From assembly GCA_021651055.1 (NCBI GenBank), contig JAJHOH010000001.1, positions 3,100,001-3,164,000 of the forward strand: DNA of 64,000 nucleotides, read 5' to 3'. The position numbers and the translations under genes are program-made. This stretch comes from Candidatus Manganitrophus morganii. GTDB taxonomy: Bacteria; Nitrospirota; Nitrospiria; SBBL01; Manganitrophaceae. Of this stretch, positions 45,457 through 54,328 are shown piece after piece (position 1 is the first letter of the stretch; every line of letters starts with the position of its first letter). The notes under the pieces are model-generated. The model worked only from the letters and a program-made list of their open reading frames with translations, was not told the origin of the DNA and did not search any database.

Positions 45457-46515
45457 ATGGCCGGAAGAAAGTCTTCGGGGCGGAGCGGCAATGGTAAAGG
45501 TGTTCCGGTAAAGCAAAGGACGCATGATATCATCGTCATCGGCGCGTCGGCCGGGGGGGTGGAAGCGTTAAAGGAACTGGTCGGCGGTTTTCCTCCCGAT
45601 TTGGCGGCATCGGTCTTTGTGGCCCTCCACATTGCTCCGACCTCGCCCGGCATTTTGCCCGATATCTTGAGCCGGTGCGGGCCGCTCCCGGCGGTTCACC
45701 CGAAGAATGGGGAGGCGATTCAGCCCGGCCGAATCTATGTGGCCCCCCCCGATCACCATTTGACCTTGGAGCCGGGCTATATTTGGGTGACGCGGGGGCC
45801 CCGCGTGAACGGCCATCGTCCGGCGGTCGATCCCCTTTTTCGAGCCGCGGCGCGCGCCTATGGCCCCCGTGTGGTCGGCGTGGTCCTGACCGGGTCGCTC
45901 GATTGCGGAACCGCCGGTTTGATGTCGATCAAGGCCCGCGGCGGGGTGGCCGTCGTTCAAGACCCGAATGAGGCGATTGCCTCCGATATGCCTCGCAACG
46001 CGATCGCTCATGTCAAGGTCGATCATATTCTTCCCCTCTCCAAGATTCCTTCTCTTATTGCGCGATTGACCCGGGAGCCGATCAGCGGAAAGGAGGTGAT
46101 GGCCGTGGAGATAAAGAATATGAAAAAGCGATCGTCAATCACCTGTCCCGAATGCCACGGTTCGATGACCGAGTCGGAAGTGAACGGGTTCATCCAATTT
46201 CAGTGCCATGTGGGACACATCTTCTCCATGGACGGGATGGCGTCGGCGCAGGCCGAGGCGCTGGAGGCGGCCCTTTGGGCGGGGGTGCGCGCTCTGGAGG
46301 AGAGCGAGGATCTGGCCCGACGGATCGCCCAGCGGTCGGAGCGGAAAATAGGAGGTCGCTTGATCGAGAAGGCAGACGCGATGAGGGTGCATGCCGACCT
46401 GCTTCAGAAGGTCCTCCTGGGGGGAGATTGGATGCTCTCCTCCGACGAAACCCACCAGATTCGAAAACGGGATAAGAAGGAAAGAAATAAAGTTGATGCG
46501 TCACGGAATCTCTAA
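45457..46515 (+). CDS. CheB-type methylesterase without receiver
   Basis: A 352-residue protein. Residues 20-205 form the CheB catalytic domain: Ser in IGASAGGVEALK, His in ALHIAPTSPG and Asp in GSLDCGTAGL. The receiver domain of chemotaxis CheB is missing. The C-terminal part has a zinc-ribbon-like CPECHG...CHVGH segment followed by a helical region. Such proteins occur in non-chemotaxis signalling clusters; no MCP, CheA or CheW gene is visible. Confidence 0.87.
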   Translation: MAGRKSSGRSGNGKGVPVKQRTHDIIVIGASAGGVEALKELVGGFPPDLAASVFVALHIAPTSPGILPDILSRCGPLPAVHPKNGEAIQPGRIYVAPPDHHLTLEPGYIWVTRGPRVNGHRPAVDPLFRAAARAYGPRVVGVVLTGSLDCGTAGLMSIKARGGVAVVQDPNEAIASDMPRNAIAHVKVDHILPLSKIPSLIARLTREPISGKEVMAVEIKNMKKRSSITCPECHGSMTESEVNGFIQFQCHVGHIFSMDGMASAQAEALEAALWAGVRALEESEDLARRIAQRSERKIGGRLIEKADAMRVHADLLQKVLLGGDWMLSSDETHQIRKRDKKERNKVDASRNL

Positions 46516-46653
46516 ACAGACCTTTTAATCGTCCTCTCTTTCTCTCGATTCAAAGTAGAATCTCCCAACGATATATGTTAATCTCCAAGGGAACGAATCT
46601 CGACTCGCCGCGACCAGGTCGTCGCGGCGGATCGGCGGCGTCCCAATCAAAGA

Positions 46654-49632
46654 ATGAAAAAAGAGAAAACGAACAAGAAAACCTCCCGGAAGCCACCGGC
46701 CCCGCGCGCATCGGCGCGCAAGGCGGCGCCGCCGGAGCCCCCCTTCTCTGGGAATGAGTTGCCTGTCGTCGGGATCGGCGCCTCGGCGGGGGGGCTGGAG
46801 CCGATCGAGACCTTTTTCGATCGGATCTCCACCGACAGCGGGGTGGCCTTCGTCGTCGTCCAGCACATGGACCCCCACCACAAGAGCATCATGGCTGAAT
46901 TGCTCGGCCGCCACACCGAGATGCCGGTCCGGATGGCGGAAAATCGGATGCAGGTTGCGCCGAACACCGTCTATGTGAACCCGCCGGGGAAATACCTCAC
47001 CCTCTTTCATGGAATGCTTCATCTCAGCGACCCCGACCCCGATCAGGGGGTCCGTTTTCCGATCGATTCTTTCCTTCGCTCCTTGGCGGAGGACCGGGGA
47101 CATCGGTCGGTTTCCATCCTCCTCTCCGGGGGAGGAACCGACGGGACGCTCGGTCTTAAGGCGATCAAGGCCGCCGGCGGAATGACGATGGTTCAGGAAG
47201 AGGGTTCGGCCAAGTTCGGCGGCATGCTCCGAAGCGCCGTCGCCAGCGGGAGCGTCGATTATGTCCTGCCGGTGGAAGAGATGCCGAAAGAGGTGATCCG
47301 GTACATCCGGCACCCCTACACCGCAAAGTCGGCCCCCCCTCCGGAAGCGGTCGAGCCGACCTTCGTCGATCGGCTGGAGAAGATCTTCATAGTCCTCCGT
47401 TCCCAGACCGGGCACGACTTTTCCCTCTACAAACGAAACACGATCTGCCGGCGGATCGAACGGCGGATGGCCCTGCACCAATTCAGGCAGGTCGGCGATT
47501 ACCTCCGTTATCTCCAGCAGAACAAGGCCGAGGTGGAGGCCCTCTTCAAGGAGCTTCTCATCGGGGTGACCAGCTTTTTCAGGGACATCGAGGCGTTTAC
47601 GGCGCTCCAAACAAAAGTGATTCCTCATCTTTGTGAGGGGAGGGAGGCCGAGCGTCCGATCCGGATCTGGGACGCCGCTTGCTCGACCGGAGAGGAGGCC
47701 TATTCGATCGCCATGCTGGTGAGCGAAGAGATGGAGCGGCTCGGCCATTTTTATAAGGTCCAGATCTTCGCGACCGACATCGACGAAGAGGCGCTTGAAT
47801 TCGCGCGGGCGGGACTTTATCCGGAGTCGATCGCCGCCGATGTCACCCCGCAGCGGCTGCGCCGTTTCTTCGACAAAGAGGGGAGCAACTACCGGGTCAA
47901 GAAGCAGATCCGTGAAATGGTCATCTTCGCCAAACAAGACCTGATCAAAGACCCTCCCTTTTCGAAGCTCGATCTCGTTGTTTGCAGAAACCTCCTCATC
48001 TATCTGAGCGGGGTCTTGCAGAAGAAAATCCTTCCCCTCTTTCACTACACCTTGAATCCCGACGGTTATCTGATGCTCGGCCCCTCCGAGACGATCGGAG
48101 AGCAGGCGAATCTCTTTTCCATGCTCGATAAGAAGTGGAAGCTCTTTCGCCGAAAGAGCGCTGCAAAGGTCGCCGTCGAATTTCCGGCGATCCCTGTGGC
48201 CAAGGCGGCGGCGGGCCCGCTGAAAAGAGAGACGCGGTCCGCGTCCGAATCCGACGTCGTTCGTCTGGCGGAGAAGGTTTTGCTCGACGAGTACGCCCCT
48301 TCCTCCGTCATCGTCAACGAGAAGTACGAGATCGTCCACTTTCGGGGCCGGACCGGGCCCTATTTGGAGCATCCGACGGGGGAGGCCTCCTTCAATATTT
48401 TGAAGATGGTGCGCGAGGGGCTTCGGATCGAGCTGCGCGGCGCCGTGCACAAGGCCTTCACGAAGCGGGAAAAGGTGGTCCATTCCGACATCCACGTTGA
48501 AGCCAACGGCAAGGCCCGGACGATCCGCCTGACGGTCCAGCCGTTCCAGCAGAAAGCGATGGAGGGCTTGGTGATGGTGATCTTCGAAGAGGTCGTTCCA
48601 TCCGTTTCTGGCGGCTCTGGAAAACAGAAGAGCGCCGCGCAGGTCGATCAGCGGACGCTCGATTTGGAGCAGGAGTTGAACATCACCAAGGAGACGCTGC
48701 AGACGACGATCGAAGAGCTGGAGACCTCCAATGAAGAGCTCAAATCGACCAACGAGGAGATGCAATCGACGAATGAGGAGCTGCAGTCGACCAATGAGGA
48801 ATTGGAGACCTCCAAGGAAGAGCTGCAGTCGATCAACGAAGAGTTGGTCACGGTGAATTCCGAGCTCCAAAACAAAATCGACGAGCTCTCCCAGGCGAAT
48901 AACGACATGATGAACCTTCTCAGCAGCACCGATGTCGGAACGATCTTTCTCGACAGCTCCCTTCGCATCAAACGTTTTACCCCCGCGGTCGCCAAGGTCA
49001 TTCATCTCATTCCCTCCGACGTCGGCCGGCCGATCAGCCATATCACCTCCAACCTCGTTTGCGAAAATTTTGCCGCCGATATCGAGCAGGTGCTCCGGAC
49101 GCTCATCTTCAAGCAGACGGAGCTTCAAACGCAGGAGGGGGAGTGGTATTTGATGAAGATCCTTCCCTACCGGACGATGGAGAATCGGATCGACGGGGTG
49201 ATTATTACCTTCTTGAACATCACCGAGCTCAAGCGGTCGAAAGTGGCTCAGAAAGCGCTCCTCGATTATACCAACGGCCTGATCGAAGCAATGGACCAGC
49301 CGTTGGTGATTCTGACCAAACGATTGCGGCTCTTGTCGGCCAACGAGGCGTTCTACAAGATGTTTCGGATTCGAAGAGAAGAGAGCGACGGCCAGCTTCT
49401 CTTCAATCTCGGCGGAGGGCAATGGAACATCCCCGCGTTAAAAAAGGCGCTGGAGGAGAGTCTTACCGATCATTTAGCGGCTCGGACCATCGAGGTGGAG
49501 CAGACGTTCCCCGAACTCGGGAAGAAGCGGCTGAAGATCGGTCTTCACAAGCTCAATCTGAAAAAAAACGCCGTCATGGAGGAAGAGGAGTTGATCCTTT
49601 TGTTTTTCGAGGAGCGCACCTCTCCTCTTTAG
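46654..49632 (+). CDS. CheB-CheR-PAS fusion protein
   Basis: A 992-residue fusion. After a basic N-terminus, a CheB methylesterase (about 30-215: IGASAGGLEPIE, VVQHMDPHHKS, GGTDGTLG) is joined to a CheR methyltransferase (about 245-510: RIERRMALH, IWDAACSTGEEAYSIAML, KQDLIKDPPFSKLD). A long coiled coil of repeated SxNEEL heptads follows (about 665-745), then one or two PAS-like domains. This architecture is recurrent in bacteria and pairs with PAS histidine kinases; one such gene follows 51 bases later. The opposite strand is open over most of this gene, which I regard as a composition effect. Confidence 0.92.
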   Translation: MKKEKTNKKTSRKPPAPRASARKAAPPEPPFSGNELPVVGIGASAGGLEPIETFFDRISTDSGVAFVVVQHMDPHHKSIMAELLGRHTEMPVRMAENRMQVAPNTVYVNPPGKYLTLFHGMLHLSDPDPDQGVRFPIDSFLRSLAEDRGHRSVSILLSGGGTDGTLGLKAIKAAGGMTMVQEEGSAKFGGMLRSAVASGSVDYVLPVEEMPKEVIRYIRHPYTAKSAPPPEAVEPTFVDRLEKIFIVLRSQTGHDFSLYKRNTICRRIERRMALHQFRQVGDYLRYLQQNKAEVEALFKELLIGVTSFFRDIEAFTALQTKVIPHLCEGREAERPIRIWDAACSTGEEAYSIAMLVSEEMERLGHFYKVQIFATDIDEEALEFARAGLYPESIAADVTPQRLRRFFDKEGSNYRVKKQIREMVIFAKQDLIKDPPFSKLDLVVCRNLLIYLSGVLQKKILPLFHYTLNPDGYLMLGPSETIGEQANLFSMLDKKWKLFRRKSAAKVAVEFPAIPVAKAAAGPLKRETRSASESDVVRLAEKVLLDEYAPSSVIVNEKYEIVHFRGRTGPYLEHPTGEASFNILKMVREGLRIELRGAVHKAFTKREKVVHSDIHVEANGKARTIRLTVQPFQQKAMEGLVMVIFEEVVPSVSGGSGKQKSAAQVDQRTLDLEQELNITKETLQTTIEELETSNEELKSTNEEMQSTNEELQSTNEELETSKEELQSINEELVTVNSELQNKIDELSQANNDMMNLLSSTDVGTIFLDSSLRIKRFTPAVAKVIHLIPSDVGRPISHITSNLVCENFAADIEQVLRTLIFKQTELQTQEGEWYLMKILPYRTMENRIDGVIITFLNITELKRSKVAQKALLDYTNGLIEAMDQPLVILTKRLRLLSANEAFYKMFRIRREESDGQLLFNLGGGQWNIPALKKALEESLTDHLAARTIEVEQTFPELGKKRLKIGLHKLNLKKNAVMEEEELILLFFEERTSPL

Positions 49633-49683
49633 TATCAAATTTAGTATCAAACGAGGCATTCAGAAACGTCCAAGCGAGGCGGT

Positions 49684-51675
49684 ATGGAGATCCCTCCCAA
49701 GGTCCGGCAGAAGCGAAAAATAAAGAAGAGATCCCTTACCCCGGTCAGCCGGGAAAAGGCTTCCGAAAACGGCGCGGGAGCGATCTTTTCTTCGAGCGAA
49801 GTTCAGCAGATCATCGCCGAGCTTCGAAACCACCAGCACGAACTCGAGGCGCAAAACGACGAGCTTCGGCGGACTCAGGCGGAATTGGAGGCCTCCCGGA
49901 ACCGCTACTCCGATCTGTATGATTTCGCGCCGGTCGGTTATTTCACCCTCAGTCGAAGCGGATTGATTCTCGAAGCGAACCTCAAGGGAAGAGAGCTGTT
50001 GGGGGTCAATCGCGGTTTTCAGCCGAGGACCCCCTTTTCTCTCTTTGTCTTCAAAAGAGACCGGCCCCTTTTCCATGCCCATCGGAGTAGCCTCTTCAAG
50101 GGGGGGAAGCGGCAGATCTGCGAGATCCGGCTCCAGACCCGGAGCGGAATTCCCTTTTATGCGCAGATGGAGAGTATTTTTGTTGAAGAGACCCTGTTGG
50201 GACCGGTTTGCCGGACGGTGATCAGCGATATCACCCTTCGAAAACAGGCCGAGGAAGAGCGGGCGCAACTCTTCGAGCGAGAACAGATGGCCCGCACGGA
50301 GGCCGAACGGATGCAGTGGCGCTTGACTTTCCTGGCGGAGGCCAGCGAGATTCTTGCCGCTTCCCTCGATTACGAAACGAGCTTGCCCCGGGTGGCGCGC
50401 CTGGCCGTTCCCTATCTGGCCGATGGGTGTGTGGTCGATGTTGTGGAGGAGGATCGGACGATCCGCCGGGTCGCCGTCGCGGCGGCCGATCCCTCCAAAG
50501 AGGCGTTGGGGTGGGAGCTGATGCGCCGCTATCCCCCTCTGCCGGGGAGCCCCCATCCGCTTCTGCATGTCCTACAATCGGGTAAGTCGATCATTTTACC
50601 CGAGATTTCCGATCGTCTCCTGCAAGAAATCGCGAAAGATCCCGAGCACCTCCGGATGGCCCGCTTTTTGGGACTCAGATCGGCCATGATGGTTCCGCTG
50701 ATCGCGCGGGAGCGACCGCTCGGAGTGCTTTCCTTTTTGACCGCGGAGAGCAACCGATGTTATGGAGAAGAAGAGCTTGCTTTGGCTGAAGATCTGGCGC
50801 GCCGCGTCGCTGCGGCGGTCGATAACGCGAACCTCTATCGGGGGGCGCAGAAGGAAATCGCCGAGCGCAAACGGGGGGAAGGGGCGATTCAGGAGATGAA
50901 TCGGACGCTCCAGCAGAGGAATTTGAGCATTGAAGAGGCGAGCCGCGCGCGAAATCTCTTCTTCTCCTACATGTCGCATGAACTGAAGACCCCGGTCAAC
51001 AGCATTTCCGGCTTTACCCAACTGCTTCGAAGGGGAGCCTATGGAGAGCTTACCCCCAAGCAGGCCGGCGCGGTCGGCCGCATTCATCATAATGCCAATG
51101 AACTGATTCACCTCATCAACAACATCTTGGATTTGGCCAAGCTTGAATCGGGCAAGAAGGGGTTGCAAGTGATGGAGGTGAACCTCAGGGAGTTAACCGA
51201 GAAAGTGTTGATGATCTTCGAGCCGCTTCTTCAAGAGAAAGGGCTTCATCTACGCAAAGAGATCGACCCCGGCTTCCCGGAATGTTTTTTGACCGACCCG
51301 ATGCAGGTGAGAAGCATCCTGACCAATCTCCTCTCAAATGCGGTGAAATTTACCCATCGAGGCGAAGTTCGGCTCCGTCTGGGGCGGCGGGTGGAGCGGC
51401 AAGAGGTGTTATTGGAGGTTTCGGATACCGGGGTGGGGATTGAGCCGGCGCACCTGGACAAGATCTTCGAGGAGTATGAGCAGAGAGTGGTGGTGCGAGA
51501 GGTAAAAGGGAAGTATATCGAGGGGACCGGCTTAGGGCTGGCGATCGTGAAGAAAATGGTGGCGGCGCTTGCCGGAAAGGTCGAGGTCGCCAGCGCCCCG
51601 GGTCGGGGGACGACCTTCACGATTTTTCTTCCGGAGCAGCTCCCTAATGAATTGATTTATCCCATCCCTAAGTAG
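49684..51675 (+). CDS. PAS-GAF sensor histidine kinase
   Basis: A 663-residue soluble kinase and close paralogue of the one at 43.3 kb. The N-terminal coiled coil (ELRNHQHELEAQNDELRRTQ) and PAS (DLYDFAPVGYFTLSRSGLIL) match it. The middle is different: a GAF domain (about 220-390) replaces PAS domains 2 and 3. The kinase core again has FFSYMSHELKTPVNSISGF, ILTNLLSNAVKF and GTGLGLAIVKKMV. The pattern suggests duplication of one kinase with a swapped sensor module. Confidence 0.9.
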   Translation: MEIPPKVRQKRKIKKRSLTPVSREKASENGAGAIFSSSEVQQIIAELRNHQHELEAQNDELRRTQAELEASRNRYSDLYDFAPVGYFTLSRSGLILEANLKGRELLGVNRGFQPRTPFSLFVFKRDRPLFHAHRSSLFKGGKRQICEIRLQTRSGIPFYAQMESIFVEETLLGPVCRTVISDITLRKQAEEERAQLFEREQMARTEAERMQWRLTFLAEASEILAASLDYETSLPRVARLAVPYLADGCVVDVVEEDRTIRRVAVAAADPSKEALGWELMRRYPPLPGSPHPLLHVLQSGKSIILPEISDRLLQEIAKDPEHLRMARFLGLRSAMMVPLIARERPLGVLSFLTAESNRCYGEEELALAEDLARRVAAAVDNANLYRGAQKEIAERKRGEGAIQEMNRTLQQRNLSIEEASRARNLFFSYMSHELKTPVNSISGFTQLLRRGAYGELTPKQAGAVGRIHHNANELIHLINNILDLAKLESGKKGLQVMEVNLRELTEKVLMIFEPLLQEKGLHLRKEIDPGFPECFLTDPMQVRSILTNLLSNAVKFTHRGEVRLRLGRRVERQEVLLEVSDTGVGIEPAHLDKIFEEYEQRVVVREVKGKYIEGTGLGLAIVKKMVAALAGKVEVASAPGRGTTFTIFLPEQLPNELIYPIPK

Positions 51676-51828
51676 AATAGTCCCGCCGCTGATCCCCTCT
51701 TGGGGCGCTCCCCGGATCACAAAGCGCTTGCTTCCCCAACGACATTCCTGTATAATGCCAGACTTGTTTCGCACCTTTTAGGTTATACTTAAAACCAAAT
51801 CACTTTATTACAAATCGAGGATGGAAGA

Positions 51829-52689
51829 ATGGCGCAGATGATGACCGCCGAGGTGGCGGATGGCCGAATCATAGACTATAAAGCGATCGTTGTCTTTTCG
51901 GCGCTTTCGATGGTTATGTTCGTTGGTGTTCCCCTGTTCGGTTATTTTTTCGATTATTCCTGGTTGGATTGGACGATGTTCGGTTTGCTCTATGTGATGT
52001 CCGGAATGGGAATCACGGTCGGCTACCACCGATTCATCTCTCATCGGAGTTTTAACGCTCCTGACGCGGTGAAGGTGGCTTTCCTGATCGCGGGGGGCTG
52101 GGCGCTGGAGAATTCGGCGCTGAAATGGTGCTCCGACCATGTCCGGCACCATGCCAATGTCGATACCGATGCAGACCCCTATAACGCGAAGAGAGGATTC
52201 TGGCACAGTCATCTTCTCTGGATCTTCATCAAAACCCCTTTTTCGATGGATGATAAATATACCGCCATCTTTAAAAAAGATAAGCTGATCATGTGGCAGC
52301 ACCGTAATTATCTCCTCGTCCTTCTTTCAGGTTTTGCCATTCCGACGCTGATCGGTTTTCTTCATCGCGGTTGGATCGGGGCGCTCTCCGGGTTTCTTCT
52401 CGCCGGTGTGTTCAGAACCTTCCTAGTGTTGAATTCGACCTTCTGCATCAATTCGATCTGCCATATGTGGGGAGACCAGCCGAACGGCACTCAAAACAGC
52501 AGCCGGGACAGCTGGTTGATCTCCTTGATCACTTTTGGTGAGGGGTATCACAACTACCACCACACTTATCCCCGCGATTACCGGAACGGCCCGAAGTGGT
52601 ATAACTTCGACCCCTCCAAGTGGTTGATCTTCAGCCTCTATATGGTCGGTTTGGCGAGAGATCTTTCCTATCGGACTGAAACGAATTAG
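51829..52689 (+). CDS. Membrane acyl-CoA/fatty acid desaturase
   Basis: A 286-residue membrane diiron desaturase (delta-9 type). The three histidine boxes are HRFISH near residue 67, HVRHH near residue 104 and HNYHH near residue 242. Four hydrophobic helices flank them, with the ITVGYHRF and FGEGYHNYHH contexts standard for stearoyl-CoA desaturase-like enzymes. It introduces a cis double bond into membrane acyl chains using O2. No ferredoxin or reductase partner adjoins it. A terminator follows. Confidence 0.92.
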   Translation: MAQMMTAEVADGRIIDYKAIVVFSALSMVMFVGVPLFGYFFDYSWLDWTMFGLLYVMSGMGITVGYHRFISHRSFNAPDAVKVAFLIAGGWALENSALKWCSDHVRHHANVDTDADPYNAKRGFWHSHLLWIFIKTPFSMDDKYTAIFKKDKLIMWQHRNYLLVLLSGFAIPTLIGFLHRGWIGALSGFLLAGVFRTFLVLNSTFCINSICHMWGDQPNGTQNSSRDSWLISLITFGEGYHNYHHTYPRDYRNGPKWYNFDPSKWLIFSLYMVGLARDLSYRTETN

Positions 52690-52703
52690 GCTGTTTTCCT
52701 TTA

Positions 52704-52745
52704 GCCGGCCCTCCTTCGAAAAGGGGGGGCCGGTTTTTTATTTTC
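52704..52745 (+). terminator. Intrinsic terminator after the desaturase gene
   Basis: CCGGCCCTCCTT and AAGGGGGGGCCGG form a stem of about 12 pairs with one G-U, followed by TTTTTTATTTTCTTT. Confidence 0.88.
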
Positions 52746-52764
52746 TTTGTCTAAAGGCCATGCA

Positions 52765-52786
52765 GGGGTTCAATATGTTGAACCCC
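52765..52786. repeat. Perfect 9-base-pair hairpin upstream of the NifS-like gene
   Basis: GGGGTTCAA-TATG-TTGAACCCC lies about 20 bases before the promoter at 52807. With no T-tract it is not a terminator; it may be a protein-binding operator or an isolated repeat. Confidence 0.55.
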
Positions 52787-52806
52787 GACCATCCTTCCGC
52801 CGGACC

Positions 52807-52835
52807 TTGACAACCTCTTTCCATCCCGCTTATTA
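52807..52835 (+). promoter_or_regulatory. Promoter of NifS-like gene and tusA, nearly leaderless
   Basis: TTGACA (52807-52812), a 17-base spacer and TTATTA (52830-52835). The start codon at 52845 lies only about 10 bases after the -10 box and has no Shine-Dalgarno sequence, so the mRNA may be leaderless. Confidence 0.5.
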
Positions 52836-52844
52836 TTCGTCGTT

Positions 52845-54041
52845 ATGAAAAAAATATACCTCGATCATATCGCAGCCACACCGCTTCTGCCGGCGGCGCG
52901 CGAGGCGATGCTCCCCTTCCTGACGGAGCACTTCGGCAACCCGCAAAGCCGTCATGCGGAGGGGGAAATCCCACGAAGGGGAATCGAAGAGGCGCGCAAA
53001 CGGGTGGCGGAGCTGATCGGCGCCGAGGCGCGGGAGATCGTTTTTACCGCCTCGGGGAGCGAAGCGAACAACCTTGCGATCAAGGGCATTCTTGCCGCGC
53101 GTCCGAAGAAAAAGACCCACATCATCACCTCGGTGATCGAGCACTTCTCCGTGGCTCACCCCCTCAAGCATCTGGAACGCGAGGGGGTGGCGGTCACTTG
53201 GCTTCCGGTCGATCAAAAAGGGCGGGTCCGTCCGGAACAGGTCGCGGCGGCGCTGCGAAATGAGACAGTGTTGGTGTCGATCATGCATGCGAACAATGAA
53301 ATCGGAACGGTGCAGCCGATTCAGGAAATCGCCTCGATCACGCAGGCGGCGGGGGTCCTCCTCCACACCGATGCCGTCGCCACCGTCGGGATGATTCCGT
53401 TCCGTGTCGATTCGCTCGGGATCGATCTGGCCTCCTTTTCGGCGCAGCCCTTTTATGGACCAAAGGGGGCCGGCGCGCTCTACATTCGCCGGGGAACACG
53501 CGTTCATCCTTTGATCGAGGGAGGGATTCAAGAAGGAGGCCGGCGGAGCGGGACCGAGAATGTCGCGGCGATCGTCGGAATGGGGGCGGCGGCCCTCGAG
53601 GCGCGAAAGCGCCTCCCTTCCGATGCGCCCCGGTTGGCGGCGCTGCGGGATCGGCTGATCGTCGGACTGACCGAGCGGGTTCCTCTCATTCACCCGACCG
53701 GGGATCCGATTCACCGGCTTCCTCACATCGCCAGTTTTGCGGTGGAGTTTGTCGATGGAGAGGCGCTCATTCGACTCTTGGAAAAAAAGGGGATCTTTGC
53801 GGCGAGCGGATCATCATGCAGCGCCGAGGCGTTGAAGATCTCGCCTGTCCTCACGGCCACCGGATTTCCGGCGAACGTGGCCCAGGGGGGGATCGTCTTC
53901 AGCCTGGGGATGGGGACCACCGAAGAAGAGATCAAGACGGTCCTCTCCATTTTTCCGAGGTGCGTTGAAGAAATTAGGAAGGTCTCGCCGATTTACACCA
54001 ACCTGTCGCCTCAGGTACAGCAGGGCGGCACTTTAGGATGA
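52845..54041 (+). CDS. Cysteine desulfurase homologue lacking the PLP lysine
   Basis: A 398-residue NifS/IscS-family protein. It keeps the fold signatures TASGSEANNLAIKG, VIEHFSV with the PLP-stacking His, NNEIGTVQPI, Asp in LHTDAVATVG and the catalytic cysteine in ASGSSCSAEAL. At the place of the invariant Schiff-base lysine (SAHKxYGPKG) it reads SAQPFYGPKG, so His-Lys has become Gln201-Pro202. The glutamine after the DAV motif is also lost (DAVA). The reading frame is intact. Without the lysine it should not desulfurate cysteine by the normal route. tusA follows four bases later, so a PLP-independent sulfur-carrier, scaffold or inactive-partner role is possible. Confidence 0.85.
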   Translation: MKKIYLDHIAATPLLPAAREAMLPFLTEHFGNPQSRHAEGEIPRRGIEEARKRVAELIGAEAREIVFTASGSEANNLAIKGILAARPKKKTHIITSVIEHFSVAHPLKHLEREGVAVTWLPVDQKGRVRPEQVAAALRNETVLVSIMHANNEIGTVQPIQEIASITQAAGVLLHTDAVATVGMIPFRVDSLGIDLASFSAQPFYGPKGAGALYIRRGTRVHPLIEGGIQEGGRRSGTENVAAIVGMGAAALEARKRLPSDAPRLAALRDRLIVGLTERVPLIHPTGDPIHRLPHIASFAVEFVDGEALIRLLEKKGIFAASGSSCSAEALKISPVLTATGFPANVAQGGIVFSLGMGTTEEEIKTVLSIFPRCVEEIRKVSPIYTNLSPQVQQGGTLG

Positions 54042-54045
54042 ATGG

Positions 54046-54279
54046 ATGATTGTTGCCGATCAGACACTCGACACCCTGGGACTCTTCTGTCCGATTCCGG
54101 TGATTTTGACTTCAAAGAAGATCAAACAGATGGAGATCGACCAAGTGCTGGAGATCCTCTCCGATGATGAAGGGATCAAGAAAGATCTGCCGGCCTGGTG
54201 CAAGAGCAGCGGAAACGAGTTCTTGGATTTAATTCAGGAAGGGAAGGTGTTCAAGGTCTACATTCGCAAGAAGAAATAG
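54046..54279 (+). CDS. tusA: TusA/SirA-family sulfur carrier
   Basis: A 77-residue TusA-family protein with the persulfide cysteine in the canonical CPxP motif (LGLFCPIPVILTSKKIK). TusA accepts sulfur from a cysteine desulfurase and passes it on, for example to TusD or to molybdenum cofactor and tRNA thiolation enzymes. It begins four bases after the lysine-less NifS homologue, so the two are certainly co-transcribed. The DsrE-like trio at 42 kb and the TusA domain fused to the sulfite reductase at 59 kb are possible partners. Confidence 0.9.
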   Translation: MIVADQTLDTLGLFCPIPVILTSKKIKQMEIDQVLEILSDDEGIKKDLPAWCKSSGNEFLDLIQEGKVFKVYIRKKK

Positions 54280-54328
54280 TTTTGAAAGCTGGAGCCGGCT
54301 GGAGGACTTCACCGGCCCCAGCCCTCTT

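Noticed and set aside
46525..49422. A 965-codon open frame antisense to the CheB-CheR-PAS gene
   Set aside because: It mirrors the sense gene, which has clear domains; its protein is rich in Arg, Asp, Gly and His without any motif, as expected from GC-rich codon bias on the opposite strand.
45457..49632. Chemotaxis operon
   Set aside because: CheB and CheR domains are present but no receptor, CheA, CheW or CheY-with-flagellar context; PAS kinases replace them.
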